A stretch of 12,249 bases of DNA from CBDVAK01 sp965371945 (GTDB taxonomy: Bacteria > Pseudomonadota > Gammaproteobacteria > Competibacterales > JAHEDQ01), in contig CBDVAK010000083.1 of NCBI GenBank assembly GCA_965371945.1, forward strand, positions 1 through 12,249, in the 5' to 3' direction. Of this stretch, positions 6,305-12,249 are shown piece after piece; position 1 is the stretch's first letter, and every line of letters begins with the position of its first letter. A model generated the notes under the pieces. It was not told the DNA's origin. It did no database searches and saw only the letters and a program-made list of their open reading frames with translations. Made by a program: the position numbers and the translations under genes.

Positions 6305-6970
6305 TCAACAACCCGGGGCCTTGGCAGTGGTGGCCTGGGTGCGGGTGGCGTCTTGCGGGACCGTCAGCCTGCCGCGGCGACGTTTTCGCAACGGCTCGCA
6401 CTGGCGGGCGTCCTTGACCATGTAGTGCCCGGTCAGTGGTTCGAAACCCAGGCGGCGATAAAAGTGGTGTACCCGCTCGATGTCTGAACGGGTGATGATG
6501 TCATCCTGATGGTGGACGATGGGATAGGCTTTCAGGCTAAGCAGGCCGTCCTCCATATCGATCACCTGACCCAGCTTCCGGAGCATGAAGGTACCAACGC
6601 CCCGGCCACGCCAAGTGGGCTCTACTTCCAGGCTTTCGACGAACACCAGACATTCGCAAGGTGGGGTGAGGGTATCCCCGGAAGTACTGCTGGCAAGTTC
6701 GCAGATGTCGCCGTGAACAACGGCGACATTGAACTCGGACAGGTGCTGGGATGCCGCGTCCAGCAATTCGTTCAGATCGAGGTGATCTGCTCTGGCGGTC
6801 GCCAGGTCGACGCGAACGCCTTTGATGCTGCCGACGCTGACCAGCTCGGCGGTGTCGTCATCCCAGTGCAGGGCGCGCCCGGCGAACAAGACCAGATAGC
6901 TGTCCAGTCCACTGTCGGAGTCGGGGTGCAATGAACACTCGAACTCAAGCTCGGACGGTTGCAGCTCCAT
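6305..6970 (-). CDS. GNAT-family N-acetyltransferase-like protein
   Basis: The protein has 221 aa. The central and C-terminal part shows the GNAT fold signatures: a beta strand VFVESLEVEPTW, the acetyl-CoA pyrophosphate loop RGRGVG (residues 121-126, the R/Q-x-x-G-x-G/A motif), and the motif B segment HHFYRRLGFEPLTGHYMVKD (169-187) with a Tyr in the usual catalytic region. Residues 1-105 are an unrecognised acidic domain. The C-terminal tail (193-221) is basic and then Thr/Ala-rich and may be disordered. The substrate is unknown. The ATG at 6970 follows TTGGAG by about 9 bases. The gene is divergent from the CBS-domain gene and shares with it an intergenic palindrome 13 bp upstream of this ATG. 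It reads in the same direction as the respiratory operon but is separated from it by about 295 bp and a dedicated promoter. Confidence 0.8.
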   Translation of the reverse strand: MELQPSELEFECSLHPDSDSGLDSYLVLFAGRALHWDDDTAELVSVGSIKGVRVDLATARADHLDLNELLDAASQHLSEFNVAVVHGDICELASSTSGDTLTPPCECLVFVESLEVEPTWRGRGVGTFMLRKLGQVIDMEDGLLSLKAYPIVHHQDDIITRSDIERVHHFYRRLGFEPLTGHYMVKDARQCEPLRKRRRGRLTVPQDATRTQATTAKAPGC

Positions 6971-6982
6971 TACCCACGCTCC

Positions 6983-7004
6983 AATATCACCATATGCTGA
7001 TATT
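6983..7004. promoter_or_regulatory. Near-perfect 22-bp operator-like palindrome
   Basis: Arms AATATCA and TGATATT flank an inner CATATG, also symmetric about the same centre (between 6993 and 6994). Twenty of 22 positions are symmetric; only the C/C pair at 6990/6997 fails. It is AT-rich against a GC-rich background and lies in the divergent gap between the GNAT start (6970) and the CBS gene (7174), overlapping the likely promoter or leader of the GNAT gene. It looks like a dimeric repressor operator; the cognate regulator is not in the window. Confidence 0.6.
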
Positions 7005-7173
7005 ACTGCCAGCGAGGCAGGCTGATCAATGCGTGTTGTCAGGCCAACCCAAGTGCCGCTTGTGTCCGGGCTGGCGGCGGGTGACCGTCATCGAAAACTG
7101 GCGGCGGAGTCTTGCGCCCACTATCTTCATGTGTGCGAAGACCAATCCGAACGCTGCGAGTATGGAGGGGATG

Positions 7174-7614
7174 ATGAAGAGTCGTATCGCAGAACTGCTT
7201 GAATTCAAAGGTAATGAGATCATTTCCGCATCACCCCGGGAAACCGTCTGCGACGCGGCAAAACGCATGAACCAACATGGCATCGGTGCTCTGCCGGTGA
7301 TGGACGAAGGGCGGTTGGTAGGGATATTTACCGAACGCGATGTGCTGGCCCGGGTTGTGGAGGGCAATCGTCACGCGGTCTCGACCCGCATCGAGGAGGT
7401 GATGACCCGGGACCCTCTGTGTGTGGGCCCGGCGACCTCCATAGAAGACACCATGATCCTGATCACCGAGAACCGCTGCCGTCACATCCCGGTGGTGGAG
7501 GGCGAGCGACTGGTAGGCCTGGTTTCCATCGGTGATCTGGTGCGCTGGCAGGTACGCGACCAGGATGTACGCCTCGATGCGATGTTGCGTTCGATCCGGT
7601 TGGCGCCGGGGTGA
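7174..7614 (+). CDS. Tandem CBS-domain protein
   Basis: The protein has 146 aa and consists of little more than two CBS motifs (a Bateman module). CBS1 spans about residues 12-63 (ISASPRETVCDAAKRM ... GIFTERDVLARVV). CBS2 spans about 74-128 (VMTRDPLCVGPATSIEDTM ... GLVSIGDLVRWQV). Stand-alone CBS pairs bind adenine nucleotides such as AMP, ATP or NAD and act as energy-state sensors on partner proteins. The partner here is unknown. The ATG at 7174 is chosen because GGAGG lies 5 bases upstream; the ATG at 7171 is too close to it, and the long upstream in-frame extension (to 6931) would run antisense into the GNAT gene. A short tail, DVRLDAMLRSIRLAPG, follows. The gene is convergent with murB, 64 bp apart, with no convincing terminator between them. 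Confidence 0.92.
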   Translation: MKSRIAELLEFKGNEIISASPRETVCDAAKRMNQHGIGALPVMDEGRLVGIFTERDVLARVVEGNRHAVSTRIEEVMTRDPLCVGPATSIEDTMILITENRCRHIPVVEGERLVGLVSIGDLVRWQVRDQDVRLDAMLRSIRLAPG

Positions 7615-7678
7615 ATCCCTGGGTGTGAGAGGCTGTTCGGGCAGAGACTGATCTGCGGCAGACAAGGCTCCTGGCGCA

Positions 7679-8695
7679 CTAGATCACTCGAGGCTCGGGT
7701 TCCATACGGATTCCGAACGCCTGTTCCACCGAGGCGCGGATATCACAGGCCAGAGCCCAGATATCGGCACCACTGGCGCTACCATAGTTGCAAACCACCA
7801 GGGCGTGCTGGTTATGTACCCCGGTGTCGCCCCGACGATATCCGCGCCAGCCACAGGTTTCGATCATCCAGGCTGCCGAGAGTTTGTATTCGCCGTTTGC
7901 CTGTTGCCAGTGTGGCAGGTGGGGAAACGAGTCCAGCAGTCCATCCAGCGCCGCGGATGTGACCACCGGGTTCTTGAAAAAGCTGCCGGCATTGCCAAGC
8001 GTGGTGGGGTCGGGAAGCTTGCGCGTGCGGATTCGGCAGACCGCATCGCTGACAGCGGTGGCGTCGATTCGCTCCACGGGTAGATCTCCCAACTCCTGGC
8101 GCAGGCCGGGATAGGTCAGTAGCGGTTGGTTGTGTTTCGACAGTTCGAGCGCCACTGAAGTGATCAGATAGCGGTCTCGAGGGCTATTTTTGAAGATGCT
8201 GCTGCGGTAGCCGAACTGGCACCGCTCGTGGTCAAAACGCTCCGAGTCACCGTTGTCGGTACGGACTGCTTGCAGCGAGTCGAAATGCTGACACAACTCC
8301 ATGCCGTAGGCACCGATGTTCTGCACCGGGGCGGCACCGGTGGTGCCGGGTATCAGTGACAGATTCTCCAGCCCGTAGAGACCGCGCGAGAGCAGTTGCC
8401 TGACCAGTTGATGCCAGTTTTCTCCCGCGGCTACCCGCACCAGCGCGGTATCGGCGCTTTCCTCCAGCACTTCGATGCCCCGCCAGGCGACCACCGCCAC
8501 CAGCCCGTCAAAGTCGGACCGAAACAGCACGTTGCTGCCGTCACCGAGCACCAGCAGTGGTAGCGCATGATGTTGACGCAGCTCGAGTAGTTCAGGAATC
8601 TGCCCGGCTTCAGTCAGCCGTACCAGGTAACGGGCTCTGGCTGCAACCCGCAAACTGTTGAAGGCTCGCAGATCCGCGTGTTCGGCAACTTGCAC
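7679..8695 (-). CDS. murB: UDP-N-acetylenolpyruvoylglucosamine reductase, type I MurB
   Basis: This cytoplasmic FAD enzyme reduces UDP-GlcNAc-enolpyruvate to UDP-MurNAc with NADPH in peptidoglycan synthesis. The 338 aa match E. coli MurB (342). The FAD-binding half shows LGDGSNVLF (50-58) and GLENLSLIPGTTGAAPVQNIGAYG (108-131). The catalytic Arg is R164 in CQFGYRSSIFK, the proton-donor Ser is S238 in GNAGSFFKNP, and the catalytic Glu is E334 in MEPEPRVI, equivalent to E. coli R159, S229 and E325. The Tyr-loop region of type I enzymes is present. The start is GTG at 8695 with no clear Shine-Dalgarno; no alternative start lies further upstream in frame, and the residues HADLRAFNSLRV match the usual N-terminus. 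The gene stands outside a division/cell-wall cluster here, preceded only by a small membrane-protein ORF. Confidence 0.97.
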   Translation of the reverse strand: MQVAEHADLRAFNSLRVAARARYLVRLTEAGQIPELLELRQHHALPLLVLGDGSNVLFRSDFDGLVAVVAWRGIEVLEESADTALVRVAAGENWHQLVRQLLSRGLYGLENLSLIPGTTGAAPVQNIGAYGMELCQHFDSLQAVRTDNGDSERFDHERCQFGYRSSIFKNSPRDRYLITSVALELSKHNQPLLTYPGLRQELGDLPVERIDATAVSDAVCRIRTRKLPDPTTLGNAGSFFKNPVVTSAALDGLLDSFPHLPHWQQANGEYKLSAAWMIETCGWRGYRRGDTGVHNQHALVVCNYGSASGADIWALACDIRASVEQAFGIRMEPEPRVI

Positions 8696-8779
8696 GTGTG
8701 TGGGTCTGTCCGCTGGCTTGCTGCAAGGTGGCCAGTGTCCAACAATTCGACCGAATTGTCAGTGTCCGCGCGACGTGTG

Positions 8780-8908
8780 TTACAGCCACTGCCATACCGA
8801 CAGAGACAGCAGGGCGATTATCAATACACCCGCCAAGCCCCAGGCAGTCAGTAAATCGCCCGAAGACAGGTCTGAGCGTCTACGGTGTCGAGTCTGGATC
8901 GCTTGCAT
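8780..8908 (-). CDS. Putative 42-aa single-helix membrane protein
   Basis: A short ORF upstream of murB on the same strand. The ATG at 8908 is preceded by AGAGG six bases upstream. The N-terminus is strongly basic (MQAIQTRHRRRSD) and is followed by one hydrophobic helix at about residues 19-41 (LLTAWGLAGVLIIALLSL core, then SVWQWL) and TAA. This charge pattern predicts an N-in inner-membrane miniprotein. It ends 84 bp before the murB start, so the two may be cotranscribed. I do not recognise a family. Short length means chance cannot be excluded, but the ribosome site, the charge-then-helix layout and the free intergenic space favour a real gene. Confidence 0.5.
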   Translation of the reverse strand: MQAIQTRHRRRSDLSSGDLLTAWGLAGVLIIALLSLSVWQWL

Positions 8909-8989
8909 GTCGCGCCTCTTTTGTCAGCCTTCCGGGTGTGGTCGATCCCGGTTGTGATGCATAGTGTGTCGCGAGCACGGGGAGATCAC

Positions 8990-9005
8990 TGTGAAGTGGG
9001 TCACA
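8990..9005. promoter_or_regulatory. CRP/Vfr-type site
   Basis: A perfect TGTGA-N6-TCACA core, the consensus of cAMP receptor protein and its relatives. Its centre is at 8997.5, about 55 bases before the predicted start of the phosphatase gene, which is not a standard class I or II spacing. It is also about 90 bases before the ATG of the 42-aa membrane protein on the other strand, so it might act on either divergent gene or as a repressor site. Confidence 0.5.
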
Positions 9006-9018
9006 ATGCTGTGGGCAT

Positions 9019-9046
9019 TTGTCACCATCACCGCAGCGGATACAAT
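9019..9046 (+). promoter_or_regulatory. Sigma70-type promoter of the PP2C phosphatase gene
   Basis: The -35 is TTGTCA (9019-9024, 5 of 6) and the -10 is TACAAT (9041-9046, 5 of 6), separated by 16 bp. The predicted start is near 9053, leaving a leader of about 41 nt before the ATG at 9094. Confidence 0.6.
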
Positions 9047-9093
9047 CCCGGGCGCTGTCACTATCGGTCCGCTTTCAGGAGTATGCTCAGACC

Positions 9094-10257
9094 ATGGACT
9101 TGCTGGAGTTGCTGAGAGGTACGGACTTGCTGGCCGGGTTGCCCGACGAGCAGCTGCGCGAGGTGTTGACGTCCATGGAGATGCGCGACTACCAGCGCGG
9201 CGCCAAGTTGTTCGACAAGGGCGAAGAAGGTGACGGCGTCTACCTGGTGGTGGAAGGCAAACTAAGAGTCGAGAGCGATGGCGTGCCGCTGCTGGTTGCG
9301 GAAGCCGGGCAGTGGGTGGGCGAGGTCGCGTTGCTGGACAGCGGCCCGCGCAGCGCCGCCGCGGTGGCTGAAACCGATCTCAAGACGCTCAAATGGCAGC
9401 GCGGCAGTTTTCAGCAGATGGTGCGGCGCTGGCCTGAGGTGGCTTCCGGAATCCTGCGAATTCTGACCCGCAAGCTACGGGCCAGCACCCTCAACCAGGT
9501 GGACTTGCTGCTCGAACAGGAGCGCATCAGCCAGGATCTCAAGCGCGCCCGCGAGATACAGATGGGAATGTTGCCGGCCGGTGATCTGTGCACCGACGTA
9601 ATAGAGTTTTCGGGTTATTGCCGCCCGGCGGCGGAAGTAGGCGGTGACTACTTCGATTTTATGACCTATGACGAAGGGCAGCTCGGCATGATCATCGGCG
9701 ACGTCACCGGACACGGATTCTACGCCGGTTTGTTCGTGGCTATGGCCAAGAGCTGTCTCCACACCCAGGCCCGGCTCGATTACTCGCCACGCGCGGTGAT
9801 GCCGGCGATGGGACGCACTTTGTCGTTGTCGATACAGCGCAGTCTGTTAATGACCAGTTGCTACGTGGTGTTCGACCCGTTGCACTCCCGGTTGCGCTAC
9901 TGCAATGCGGGACACATCTATCCCTATCACCTGCGCCATAGTACCGGCAACCTGGAGAAACTGGAGGCGCTGGACCCATTGCTGGGAATCCAGGATCTGT
10001 ACGGTTGGGATTTCACGGAGAAGGAACGATCCTGGGAGAGCGGCGATCTGCTGGTGATGTATTCCGACGGTGTCACCGAGGCACGCAGCCGCGATGGGGA
10101 GATGTTCGAGCATGAACGGCTGGAAGCATGTATCCGTGACAATGCCGACGCCAGCGCCCCGCAACTCAAGGAAGTCATCGTCCAGGCCCTCGCCAGCCAC
10201 TGCGAGGGCAGTAGTTACGACGATGACGTCACCATCGTGGTGGCCGGCGCGCGCTGA
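9094..10257 (+). CDS. Cyclic-nucleotide-binding domain / PP2C (RsbU-SpoIIE) serine phosphatase
   Basis: The protein has 387 aa. Residues about 10-125 form a CAP_ED-type cyclic-nucleotide domain, with the glycine-rich turns of KLFDKGEEGDGVYLVVEGKLRV and the phosphate-cassette-like GEVALLDSGPRSAA (R86, S87). A helical linker (126-158, QVDLLLEQERISQDLKRAREIQ) follows, typical of RsbU signalling proteins. Residues about 160-387 are the phosphatase, with metal-binding acids in EVGGDYFDF (D185, D188), IGDVTGHG (D203), YSDGVTEAR (D325) and DDDVTIVV (D376-D378). Such proteins dephosphorylate anti-sigma-factor antagonists (STAS proteins); no STAS or kinase partner is in the window. The ATG at 9094 follows AGGAG at 12 bases, rather long; a TTG at 9019 is in frame but lies inside the promoter. 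The gene converges on the lipoprotein gene with only 10 bp between stops. Confidence 0.92.
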   Translation: MDLLELLRGTDLLAGLPDEQLREVLTSMEMRDYQRGAKLFDKGEEGDGVYLVVEGKLRVESDGVPLLVAEAGQWVGEVALLDSGPRSAAAVAETDLKTLKWQRGSFQQMVRRWPEVASGILRILTRKLRASTLNQVDLLLEQERISQDLKRAREIQMGMLPAGDLCTDVIEFSGYCRPAAEVGGDYFDFMTYDEGQLGMIIGDVTGHGFYAGLFVAMAKSCLHTQARLDYSPRAVMPAMGRTLSLSIQRSLLMTSCYVVFDPLHSRLRYCNAGHIYPYHLRHSTGNLEKLEALDPLLGIQDLYGWDFTEKERSWESGDLLVMYSDGVTEARSRDGEMFEHERLEACIRDNADASAPQLKEVIVQALASHCEGSSYDDDVTIVVAGAR

Positions 10258-10267
10258 TCGCGTGCTA

Positions 10268-10504
10268 CTACTGTCTCGGCAGTGGCTCGAATTCCTTGGA
10301 GGGAACCTCGGGTTCGCCATCCTGGCCCGGGTCCTGGGGCACCTTGCCGCCGAAGCCCCATGACCACTCTCCCTCTTGTCCTGACAGCAGACCCGGGCCA
10401 GGGGGGATCTCCGACCCGGGCGTGTACTTGAAAGGCTTGCTCTCGACACCGGAGCAGGCTGTCACCAGTAACGTGACAGCCAGCATTGCCAGCGTCTTGC
10501 CCAT
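10268..10504 (-). CDS. Small lipoprotein of unknown function
   Basis: The protein has 78 aa. The N-terminus MGKTLAMLAVTLLVTAC is a short basic-then-hydrophobic signal ending in a lipobox (VTAC), so C17 should be lipidated. The +2 residue is Ser, not Asp, favouring transfer to the outer membrane. The mature part is rich in Gly, Pro and Glu with two Trp (EWSWGFGGKVP) and looks unstructured. I do not recognise a family. The start is uncertain: the ATG at 10504 has GGAG almost adjacent, whereas an in-frame GTG at 10531 has GGAG nine bases upstream and would add nine residues. Just before the ATG lies a small inverted repeat (TCCGG ... CCGGA) that includes this GGAG. The gene follows the porin by 59 bp and may be cotranscribed with it. 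Confidence 0.75.
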   Translation of the reverse strand: MGKTLAMLAVTLLVTACSGVESKPFKYTPGSEIPPGPGLLSGQEGEWSWGFGGKVPQDPGQDGEPEVPSKEFEPLPRQ

Positions 10505-10563
10505 ACTCCGGCCCGGTCCGGAATCGATCACGATAGCGTGCTCCGCGGCAAGGTCCGTGACAC

Positions 10564-11898
10564 TCAGAACTTGACGCGGACGCCGAGCATGGCGGTATCC
10601 AGTGAGTGCAGGTTGCGGGTTTTCAGATCCGGGTCATAGCGACGGATGGCGGCATAGAATGTGGTGCCGTATTTTTCGAGATTCTGCACCGCGGCGAGAC
10701 TGTAGGACTTCGAGGTCGAGTCGTTCTGCACGTAGCTGTCACCATCCCAGTAGTCGATCGAAAAGGCGGTGCTGCCAATGTTGAAGAATTCAGCGATATA
10801 ACCGGCTTTGACGTACCAGTAGCTCTGGTCGTCGCGACCGCCGCGCTGGGCATTGGCCTTGCCGCCGGCAAGGGTCAGATTGAGCCCGCTTTTATGCAGC
10901 GCGGATACCGAGCCGTCGTAACCGTCTTTGCGGCCCGGGTCGTCGAACGCGGGCACGTTGAGATCCTCTTTGCTGTTGACCTTCCAATAGGCCGCGGCAG
11001 CCGCGAGTTCAAAGGAACCTAGTTCGGCGGCATAGTTGAGCGCGGCGTCCCATTGGTTGGCCTGGGTGGTGGCCGACACCGCACCGCTGAAGCCACCGAA
11101 GTTCGGGGTGTCGTAGCGAATCCGGTCGTCGCGTCCCAGACCGTCGAGGTTGTCGAACATGTCAAACACGTTGAAGCTGGTGAGCTGGTTGGTGCCTTTC
11201 TCCCGGAACTTCATGCCGGATGCCATGTCGGCGACACCTGAATAGGTCACCACCCAGGTGTCGGAAAGATCGACTTCGGCGGAGTTGTCGGATGCGGTCC
11301 AGCCGCGGCCCAGATAGCCGGTGCCGAATTTCTTGCTCTTGAACAGGACTTCGGCGCGCCGGTTGGTGATCGATGACCCGGCCTGTTCCTTCTCCTGGTT
11401 GACGTCCGCCGTGGAGTTGGACTCGACCTGCATTTCCAGCGCGGTCTCGATCGAGAAATCATCGGTCACCTGGCCTGCGCCGATAAACCGAAAACGGGTG
11501 GAACTGTTGTCGTTGTCGACAAAGAAGTAGTCCTTTTCCTGACCGTCGTCCGTGACCAGAGCTGCACGGTTGATCTGGCCGGAAATTGACAGCTTGATGC
11601 GATCCTGGCCGGAGGAGATCACGCCGGCGGCATCACGGGGTTCCGGCAAGCCCAGGGTGCGCTGTTCTTCGGGTGTCGCACTGACCGGGGCCTGTGCGGA
11701 CAGGGTAGCGGTGGTCTGATCCAGCGCCTCAACTCTTTTCTGCAGAGCCTCCAGCGCCTGTTGTTGTTGCTGGATGATCTGTTTGAGTTCGTCGATGGTG
11801 TCAGCATCCACTGCTGATTGTGACCAAGCCGGGTTGATGAGCAACGCCTGCGAAACCAGGGCTGCCGCGGTCAGAGTGGTGAATCGAACTGCAGGCAT
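10564..11898 (-). CDS. Outer-membrane porin with N-terminal coiled coil
   Basis: The protein has 444 aa. A signal peptide spans about residues 1-26 (cleavage likely near PAWSQS). A Gln-rich coiled coil follows at about 33-65 (IDELKQIIQQQQQALEALQKRVEALD), then a linker, and from about residue 98 to the end a run of alternating amphipathic strands typical of a trimeric Gram-negative porin, ending in the C-terminal Phe signature RVKF used by the Bam machinery. Acidic patches such as VDNDNSSTRFRF resemble porin strand/turn segments. The pore should pass small solutes; specificity is unknown. Coiled-coil plus barrel resembles phosphate-selective or carbohydrate-type porins, but I see nothing that fixes the substrate. 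The ATG at 11898 follows GAGGAGGA at about 7 bases, a strong site fitting high expression. Confidence 0.93.
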   Translation of the reverse strand: MPAVRFTTLTAAALVSQALLINPAWSQSAVDADTIDELKQIIQQQQQALEALQKRVEALDQTTATLSAQAPVSATPEEQRTLGLPEPRDAAGVISSGQDRIKLSISGQINRAALVTDDGQEKDYFFVDNDNSSTRFRFIGAGQVTDDFSIETALEMQVESNSTADVNQEKEQAGSSITNRRAEVLFKSKKFGTGYLGRGWTASDNSAEVDLSDTWVVTYSGVADMASGMKFREKGTNQLTSFNVFDMFDNLDGLGRDDRIRYDTPNFGGFSGAVSATTQANQWDAALNYAAELGSFELAAAAAYWKVNSKEDLNVPAFDDPGRKDGYDGSVSALHKSGLNLTLAGGKANAQRGGRDDQSYWYVKAGYIAEFFNIGSTAFSIDYWDGDSYVQNDSTSKSYSLAAVQNLEKYGTTFYAAIRRYDPDLKTRNLHSLDTAMLGVRVKF

Positions 11899-12249
11899 AA
11901 CTGAATCCTCCTCAAACGTAACGCCGTGGCTGCGCTCTGGTTGAGCCCCGGCACCGGGGGTGTCCCGCCCTCAAGCGTACACCCGTGAAGGGTACATTTG
12001 ATGACAGCGTGACACCTTGTTGTACGTTCAATACGCGTGCGTGGTTTCATCGCAACGCGAATGGTAGTTATGCAACAGAGTCTAGGAGGAAGTTGGCGCT
12101 GGCGCAACCGCAGGGCAGCGGTGGGACTGAAAATACAGCAGGTGGGTAGTTTTGTTGACAGAAGTAAGCGCTTAACCCGGGGCAGTGTGGGTGAGCGTAC
12201 CGCCTTCCGGGACGCGCTGTGAATACATCCCTGTAAGCTCGACAGCGGC
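11899..12249. other. Intergenic region upstream of the porin gene
   Basis: I see no supported gene in these 351 bp; the 61-codon plus-strand frame at 12037-12222 has no ribosome site or recognisable sequence. The region holds the porin ribosome site, a GC-rich hairpin candidate (CCCCGG / CCGGGG, 11946-11959) in the probable leader, a weaker inverted repeat (GTACACCC / GGGTAC, 11977-11995), and a plus-strand TTGACA at 12155-12160 without a matching -10. On the minus strand a weak pair TTGCGA and TATTGA with a 16-bp gap (about 12029-12056) is the best porin promoter candidate I see. A perfect 10-bp palindrome TAAGCGCTTA is at 12165-12174. Confidence 0.4.

Noticed and set aside
6931..7173. N-terminal extension of the CBS-domain gene to 6931
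   Set aside because: It would be antisense to the GNAT gene start and cross the operator-like palindrome. The GGAGG before 7174 gives a clean start and the shorter protein is a normal CBS pair.
7641..7656. Small inverted repeat GCAGA / TCTGC between the convergent CBS and murB genes as a terminator
   Set aside because: Only a 5-bp stem with no T-run; too weak to call.
12037..12222. Plus-strand 61-codon frame at the right edge
   Set aside because: No ribosome site, Arg/Gly-rich random-looking protein, and it lies in the porin upstream region.
1..12249. CRISPR arrays, tRNA/rRNA genes, insertion sequences or prophage genes
   Set aside because: No regularly spaced repeats, cloverleaf-like sequence, transposase or integrase motif was seen by eye on either strand.

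Overview
The window is GC-rich, gene-dense, Gram-negative chromosomal DNA. It encodes an outer-membrane porin ending in Phe, a lipoprotein with a lipobox and an E. coli-type MurB. Together with the style of the respiratory genes this points to a gammaproteobacterium, possibly a halophilic or sulfur-oxidising lineage; I cannot name a genus. I saw no rRNA, tRNA, CRISPR array, transposase or phage gene.

Left half (about 1-6251), all on the minus strand and transcribed right to left: a compact respiratory operon. In order it encodes a 54-aa one-helix protein, a CuA subunit II, a heme-copper subunit I, heme O synthase (CyoE), a SCO copper chaperone, a cytochrome b / two-[4Fe-4S] ferredoxin / MvhD-like fusion, and the start of another membrane protein cut by the window edge. 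Genes overlap or lie 5-20 bp apart, except for about 104 bp between subunit I and cyoE. Subunit I keeps all heme and CuB histidines, but the position of the crosslinked tyrosine of A- and B-type oxygen reductases holds Gln. This suggests a nitric oxide reductase built on an oxidase scaffold rather than an ordinary terminal oxidase. Upstream lies a perfect 50-bp palindrome with a consensus FNR/ANR/DNR box at its centre. A -10-like hexamer sits at the exact class II activation distance, so low-oxygen or NO-responsive control is likely. CyoE would supply heme O, SCO would help load CuA, and the cytochrome b-ferredoxin-MvhD protein would link the quinone pool to a soluble iron-sulfur or flavin partner.

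Middle (6305-8908): a GNAT acetyltransferase-like gene (minus) is divergent from a two-CBS-domain protein (plus), with a near-perfect 22-bp operator-like palindrome between them. Then come murB (minus) and, upstream of it, an apparent 42-aa single-helix membrane protein.

Right (8909-12249): an intergenic region with a perfect CRP/Vfr-type core site and a good sigma70 promoter drives a cyclic-nucleotide-domain/PP2C (RsbU/SpoIIE) phosphatase on the plus strand. It converges on a small lipoprotein gene and a coiled-coil-plus-barrel porin, both minus. The last 351 bp is the upstream region of the porin.
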